Source of the DNA: an uncultured Bacteroidota bacterium | Lineage (GTDB): Bacteria; Bacteroidota; Bacteroidia; UKL13-3 | Assembly (NCBI GenBank): GCA_903883965.1 | Contig: CAISCU010000025.1 | Location: 1 to 56,754 of the forward strand | DNA: 56,754 bases | Reading direction: 5' to 3' | Shown: positions 54,193 through 56,754 of the stretch, in pieces | Numbering within the stretch: position 1 is the first letter of the stretch | How the letters are laid out: each line of letters begins with the position of its first letter | Translations under genes and position numbers: made by a program | The notes under the pieces: generated by a model | What the model was told of the DNA's origin: nothing | Databases searched by the model: none | Seen by the model: the letters and a program-made list of their open reading frames with translations, nothing else

Positions 54193-55003
54193 CGGCACTT
54201 ATGGACAAACTTTGTATAAATGCAACGGCAATATTCAATGGGGGCCTTGTTTACCATTGGTTCAAACCAATCAAGTTTCATCTATTAGCAATGACAGCAC
54301 TACTATTGATGCAATTGTATTGAATAGTGGTGGTGCACCTATTTTAGAATCAGGTATTGTTTGGTCAACTTCTTCAGCACCTACCATCAACAACAATAAG
54401 TTAGTCAATACCAATCAAAATGCCAGTTTTAGTTTAAGCATCACAGGTCTTTCAGCCAATACTACTTATTATGTAAGGGCTTATGCCATTAACGAAGCTG
54501 GAATTAATTATGGTAATGAATTGAGTTTTACATCAGCTAAATTACAATTGAGGCAAGCTTATGCTGGCGGAATAATCTTTTATTTAGATTCTACCAAAGA
54601 ACATGGTTTGGTATGTGCCAATGCGCCAATTGGTAATTATGAGTGGGGATGTTCTAACTCAAATGTAGGTTGGGGAACCAGTATAAATTTTGGTAGTGGA
54701 TTGTCTAATACACAAAATATTATTGCTGCATGTTCTGGTAGTAATGTTGCTGCAAAGGTTGCAAGAGGAATAACTTTAAATGGCTATACCAATTGGTACT
54801 TACCTTCAGTAGGGGAACTCTTGATGATCAAACAAAATGTTTCAAATTTCAATGTTGGTCCAACAGGTTGGTTTTGGTCTTCTTCAGAGGACAGTCAAGT
54901 CCATGCAAAACGAGTTGGACTTTCTAGCAATACTTCTTTCAACCCCAATTCTTACGATACCAAATACACAGCAAATCCAGTATTACCAATTAGGGCTTTT
55001 TAA
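53765..55003 (+). CDS. exported mosaic protein: N-terminal module, FN3-like domain, DUF1566-like domain
   Basis: The 412-residue protein begins with a signal peptide and module almost identical to those of the gene before it (to about residue 143). A fibronectin type III-like domain follows (about 178-265, SITGLSANTTYYVRAYAINEAG). The last domain (about 270-412) resembles the DUF1566/Lcl class (GGIIFYLDSTKEHGLVCA, NWYLPSVGELLMI, GWFWSSSED), which has a C-type-lectin-like fold. It appears to be a relative of the FISUMP protein with a swapped binding domain. It is the last gene of the run, and a long repeat follows 33 bases later. Confidence 0.8.
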   Translation: MKKYSILFCLFLQLAMAFAQAPEKMSYQAVVRNNNNVLVSNHAVGMRISILQGSATGTAVYTEIQTPTTNANGLIAIEIGTGTVVTGTFANIDWANGPFFVKTETDPNGGTAYTLTSSNQLLSVPYALYAKTAGNAGSGLPSGGTYGQTLYKCNGNIQWGPCLPLVQTNQVSSISNDSTTIDAIVLNSGGAPILESGIVWSTSSAPTINNNKLVNTNQNASFSLSITGLSANTTYYVRAYAINEAGINYGNELSFTSAKLQLRQAYAGGIIFYLDSTKEHGLVCANAPIGNYEWGCSNSNVGWGTSINFGSGLSNTQNIIAACSGSNVAAKVARGITLNGYTNWYLPSVGELLMIKQNVSNFNVGPTGWFWSSSEDSQVHAKRVGLSSNTSFNPNSYDTKYTANPVLPIRAF

Positions 55004-55192
55004 GTATTATCAATTTCATTTTAAAACCAATTCTAGTTCGGAAGCTCCGACCATTGACAAGCGGCGCACAAAATGCCAGAGTGCTTGTTGTGGGCAAGCC
55101 TTGAGGAAGTGAATCCGACAGCTAGTAGGTGATATAAATTATTTAAATAAAAATTGAATTGCTGTCTTATTCGCGCTTAAAACAAGGACGTA

Positions 55193-55214
55193 CTGACGAG
55201 GCTTTGCCTGTCAG
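55193..55214. repeat. hairpin of the CTGAC/GTCAG family
   Basis: CTGAC-g-AGGC-TTT-GCCT-GTCAG. Compared with the left copy, the inner arms changed from AAGC/GCTT to AGGC/GCCT, keeping all pairs. Confidence 0.7.
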
Positions 55215-55250
55215 CATAAAATATTTTAAGCCGATTGGCGCGGGTCTTGC

Positions 55251-55304
55251 CCTGATGAAACAAGTTTATCAGGATTTTCCCCTGACGAAGCATAGCTTAT
55301 CAGG
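55251..55304. repeat. two adjacent hairpins of the CCTGA family
   Basis: 55251-55273 forms CCTGAT-g-AAAC-AA-GTTT-ATCAGG. 55281-55304 forms CCTGA-cg-AAGC-ATA-GCTT-a-TCAGG, with one mismatch. The spacing of 30 bases equals that of the three units at 56544-56626. Confidence 0.75.
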
Positions 55305-55363
55305 ATATTAAAAATTTGGGTGCCTTTTTTGTCAAGAAAAAAGGTAGCATCAAACAACCATTT

Positions 55364-55605
55364 GGCTTCGCTTTTTATATGTCACACCTAACGGCGTTTA
55401 AAGGCTCTTTTTTGTTTTTAGTGTTATTCAACTCCTATGGAGTTGTGTGAAGCATTGGTTTTGTTTAAAACACAATCACATTTCGGCTTCACTTTTTATA
55501 TGTCACACCTAACGGCGTTTAAAGGCCTTTTTATTGTTTTTTAGTAGTATTTAACTCCTACGGAGTTGGTTTAAGCATTGATATTTTTTGAAAGCAAATT
55601 TTTTA
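55364..55605 (+). repeat. 121-base tandem duplication within the right repeat copy
   Basis: GGCTTC followed by the ATATGTCACACCTAACGGCG segment starts at 55364 and again at 55485. Each unit also contains an AACTCC-TAT/TAC-GGAGTT palindrome (55430-55444 and 55553-55567). The left copy has a single unit. Confidence 0.8.
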
Positions 55606-55828
55606 GCTTAAAACACAATAACATTTCGGCTACGTTCGATGTTCCAATAAGTCAAAATAATCTACCCAAATTCACCTAACAAAATTTCAATTTAATCTAT
55701 CCTGCTTTTGCAATTGAATTTAAGTATTTGCTTAAAAGACCAAAAATAAATTCAATTTCTGCCAAGAATAGTTTAAAGAAAGAAAACTTCAATTTTCTAA
55801 AACTCAAAGATTCCTAAAATTATTTCTT

Positions 55829-55836
55829 TATTTTTG
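55829..55836 (+). promoter_or_regulatory. TAnnTTTG -7 box of the toxin-antitoxin pair
   Basis: TATTTTTG lies 16 bases before the antitoxin ATG. No -33 TTG is seen at the ideal distance. Confidence 0.5.
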
Positions 55837-55852
55837 AGTATAGAATTAAAAC

Positions 55853-56020
55853 ATGACAGTAATCATTGGCAAGTCGAATCTGAAGAATACTTCTAAAATT
55901 CTGAGTAAAACATTGAATAAAGCTACCAAATCAGGTAATTTGTCAAAGCATTTTGGTAAACTCAAACGCAAAATTGATGGTTTAGCTTATCAAACTTCCA
56001 TCAGAGAAAATGAAGATTGA
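55853..56020 (+). CDS. putative antitoxin of a VapBC-like pair
   Basis: The 55-residue protein begins MTVIIGKSNLKNTSKILSKT, is strongly basic, and ends SIREND-like (IRENED). It starts right after a -7 box and its last 11 bases overlap the PIN-domain toxin gene, the usual antitoxin-first layout. Antitoxins of this kind bind their own promoter and block the toxin. I do not recognise the DNA-binding family, so the role is inferred from size, overlap and partner. Confidence 0.65.
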   Translation: MTVIIGKSNLKNTSKILSKTLNKATKSGNLSKHFGKLKRKIDGLAYQTSIRENED

Positions 56021-56375
56021 TTTTATAGCAGATACAAATTTTCTAATTTACCTCCACGAAGGAAATAGAATAGTTGAACCATTTTTAGAATACAATTTTG
56101 GTATTTCCTTTATTTCTGAGGTAGAGTTATTAGGTTTTCACGGCATCTCAAAATCAGATGAAACAAAATTGAAATTGTTGTTAAATGATTGCTTCCAATT
56201 AGATTGGAACTTAAAAATTAAAGACCAAACTATTTTACTTAAAAGAAAACATGCAATAAAATTGCCTGATGCAATTATTGCAGCTACCTCTATGGTATAC
56301 GATATTCCCCTTGTTACAGCAGACAAAGGATTTTCTAAAATCAAAAATCTTGATTTAGTACTTATAGAAATATAA
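56010..56375 (+). CDS. PIN-domain ribonuclease toxin, VapC-like
   Basis: The 121-residue protein has the PIN-domain acidic residues D8 (IADTNFLIYL), E37/E39 (ISEVEL), D87 (LPDAIIAATS) and D105 (VTADKGF). These bind the metals used to cut RNA. Size is right for a VapC toxin. It starts inside the end of the antitoxin gene, indicating coupled translation. It lies between two copies of the intergenic repeat, outside the inverted pair, which suggests an accessory region prone to gain and loss. Confidence 0.85.
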   Translation: MKIDFIADTNFLIYLHEGNRIVEPFLEYNFGISFISEVELLGFHGISKSDETKLKLLLNDCFQLDWNLKIKDQTILLKRKHAIKLPDAIIAATSMVYDIPLVTADKGFSKIKNLDLVLIEI

Positions 56376-56521
56376 AACTCTACATTCTTCATCAGCTCCT
56401 AAAGGTGATTGCAGTATACATCTACAAAGGAGTTGGTTTAAAATAAGGTATTTGATTACAGAAGATTTAAATCAGAACAATTACGCAAGACCCTTAAAGT
56501 TTTCATCCTTTAATTAAAAAT

Positions 56522-56754
56522 GTTCGGAAGCTACGACCATTGTCCTGATGAAACAAGTTTATCAGGATTTACCCCTGATGAAACAAGTTTATCAGGATTT
56601 TCCCCTGACGAAACAAGTTTGTCAGGATATTAAAAATTTTGGGTACCTTTTTTGTCAAGAAAAAAGGTAGCATCAAACAAATACTCGCAAGCGACTATTC
56701 ACGGAAGAATTATCTCAAATACAATTAGGCTTCGCTTTTTATATGACACTCCTA
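56522..56754 (+). repeat. long intergenic repeat, third copy, rearranged and cut by the window edge
   Basis: It begins GTTCGGAAGCTACGACCATTG like the right copy. It lacks the GCGGCGCAC block, carries three hairpin units, and then resumes with GGTACCTTTTTTGTCAAG and GGCTTCGCTTTTTATATGACA. It has the same orientation as 55036-55675. Confidence 0.8.
56544..56626. repeat. three tandem 30-base hairpin units
   Basis: Units start at 56544, 56574 and 56604. The first two read CCTGAT-g-AAAC-AA-GTTT-ATCAGG. The third reads CCTGAC-g-AAAC-AA-GTTT-GTCAGG, a paired change of T-A to C-G. Confidence 0.85.

Larger units (their letters stand above)
55036..55675 (+). repeat. long intergenic repeat, right copy
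   Basis: It runs from GTTCGGAAGCTCCGACCATTG to the CCCAAATTC block and matches the reverse strand of 43426-43983 in module order. It is longer than the left copy because one module pair is tandemly duplicated. The two copies are in opposite orientation about 11 kb apart and enclose the surface-protein genes. Confidence 0.85.
55004..55852. other. 849-base noncoding region with the right repeat copy
   Basis: No gene is supported here. It contains the long repeat (55036-55675), a 121-base tandem duplication inside it, three small hairpins and the -7 box of the toxin-antitoxin pair. Confidence 0.75.
56376..56754. other. noncoding right edge with repeat copy
   Basis: No gene is seen. 56376-56521 contains degenerate GGAGTTGG-type remnants. 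From 56522 a third copy of the long repeat begins and runs off the window. Confidence 0.7.

Noticed and set aside
54837-55112. A 91-codon plus-strand frame running from the last surface-protein gene into the repeat
   Set aside because: It overlaps the DUF1566-like gene in another frame and its end is made of repeat sequence, so it is a by-product.
55251-56626. Regularly spaced 30-base hairpin units as a possible CRISPR array
   Set aside because: The units are adjacent with no unique spacers of 25 to 40 bases, they are hairpins in themselves, and no cas gene is nearby.

Overview
The window is AT-rich chromosomal DNA from a Bacteroidota bacterium. Four things support this. Promoters have a TAnnTTTG -7 box, sometimes with TTG or TTTG 19 bases upstream. 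Shine-Dalgarno sequences are almost absent, with a striking exception at rpsU. One protein carries a type IX secretion (T9SS) sorting tail. The gene order rpsU-xerC-raiA-tRNAs-tuf-secE-nusG-rplKAJL-rpoBC is typical of the phylum, and the closest relatives are probably in Chitinophagales, Sphingobacteriales or Saprospirales. I cannot name a genus.

Layout. 1-140 is the cut edge of an IS3-type element. 247-25710 is a housekeeping mosaic: a PolB-like exonuclease, hpt, adk, obg, a one-domain asparaginase, the 2-oxoacid:ferredoxin oxidoreductase pair korAB, a large T9SS cargo protein, dnaK, panB, an RluA-type pseudouridine synthase, pruA, an MBL-fold hydrolase, an SDR protein, a BatA-domain protein, a dihydroorotase-like protein lacking its metal-binding histidines, and a short envelope-glycosylation run. 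25711-40834 is the information-processing core: rpsU, xerC, raiA, five tRNAs, tuf, secE, nusG, four ribosomal protein genes, rpoB and rpoC, with hairpins at several boundaries. selD and a bifunctional NAD(P)HX repair gene follow.

From about 43.4 kb the DNA becomes accessory. Eight co-oriented genes (44383-55003), spaced only 10 to 26 bases apart, encode exported proteins. They comprise a 1385-residue protein with 13 InlB-B-like repeats, a one-module protein, three tandem small paralogues, and three mosaic proteins ending in C-type-lectin-like FISUMP or DUF1566 domains. This block is bracketed by two noncoding repeats of roughly 0.55-0.64 kb in opposite orientation. These repeats contain small hairpins whose arms vary in a compensatory way. 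A vapBC-like toxin-antitoxin pair and a third repeat copy lie at the right edge.

The points most worth following are the inverted repeats around the surface-protein cassette, the hairpin family inside them, and the A-poor C-terminal segment of the 52319-53746 gene, which resembles the variable region of a diversity-generating retroelement. No reverse transcriptase or template repeat is visible in the window. All functional statements come from reading the sequence; no database search was run.
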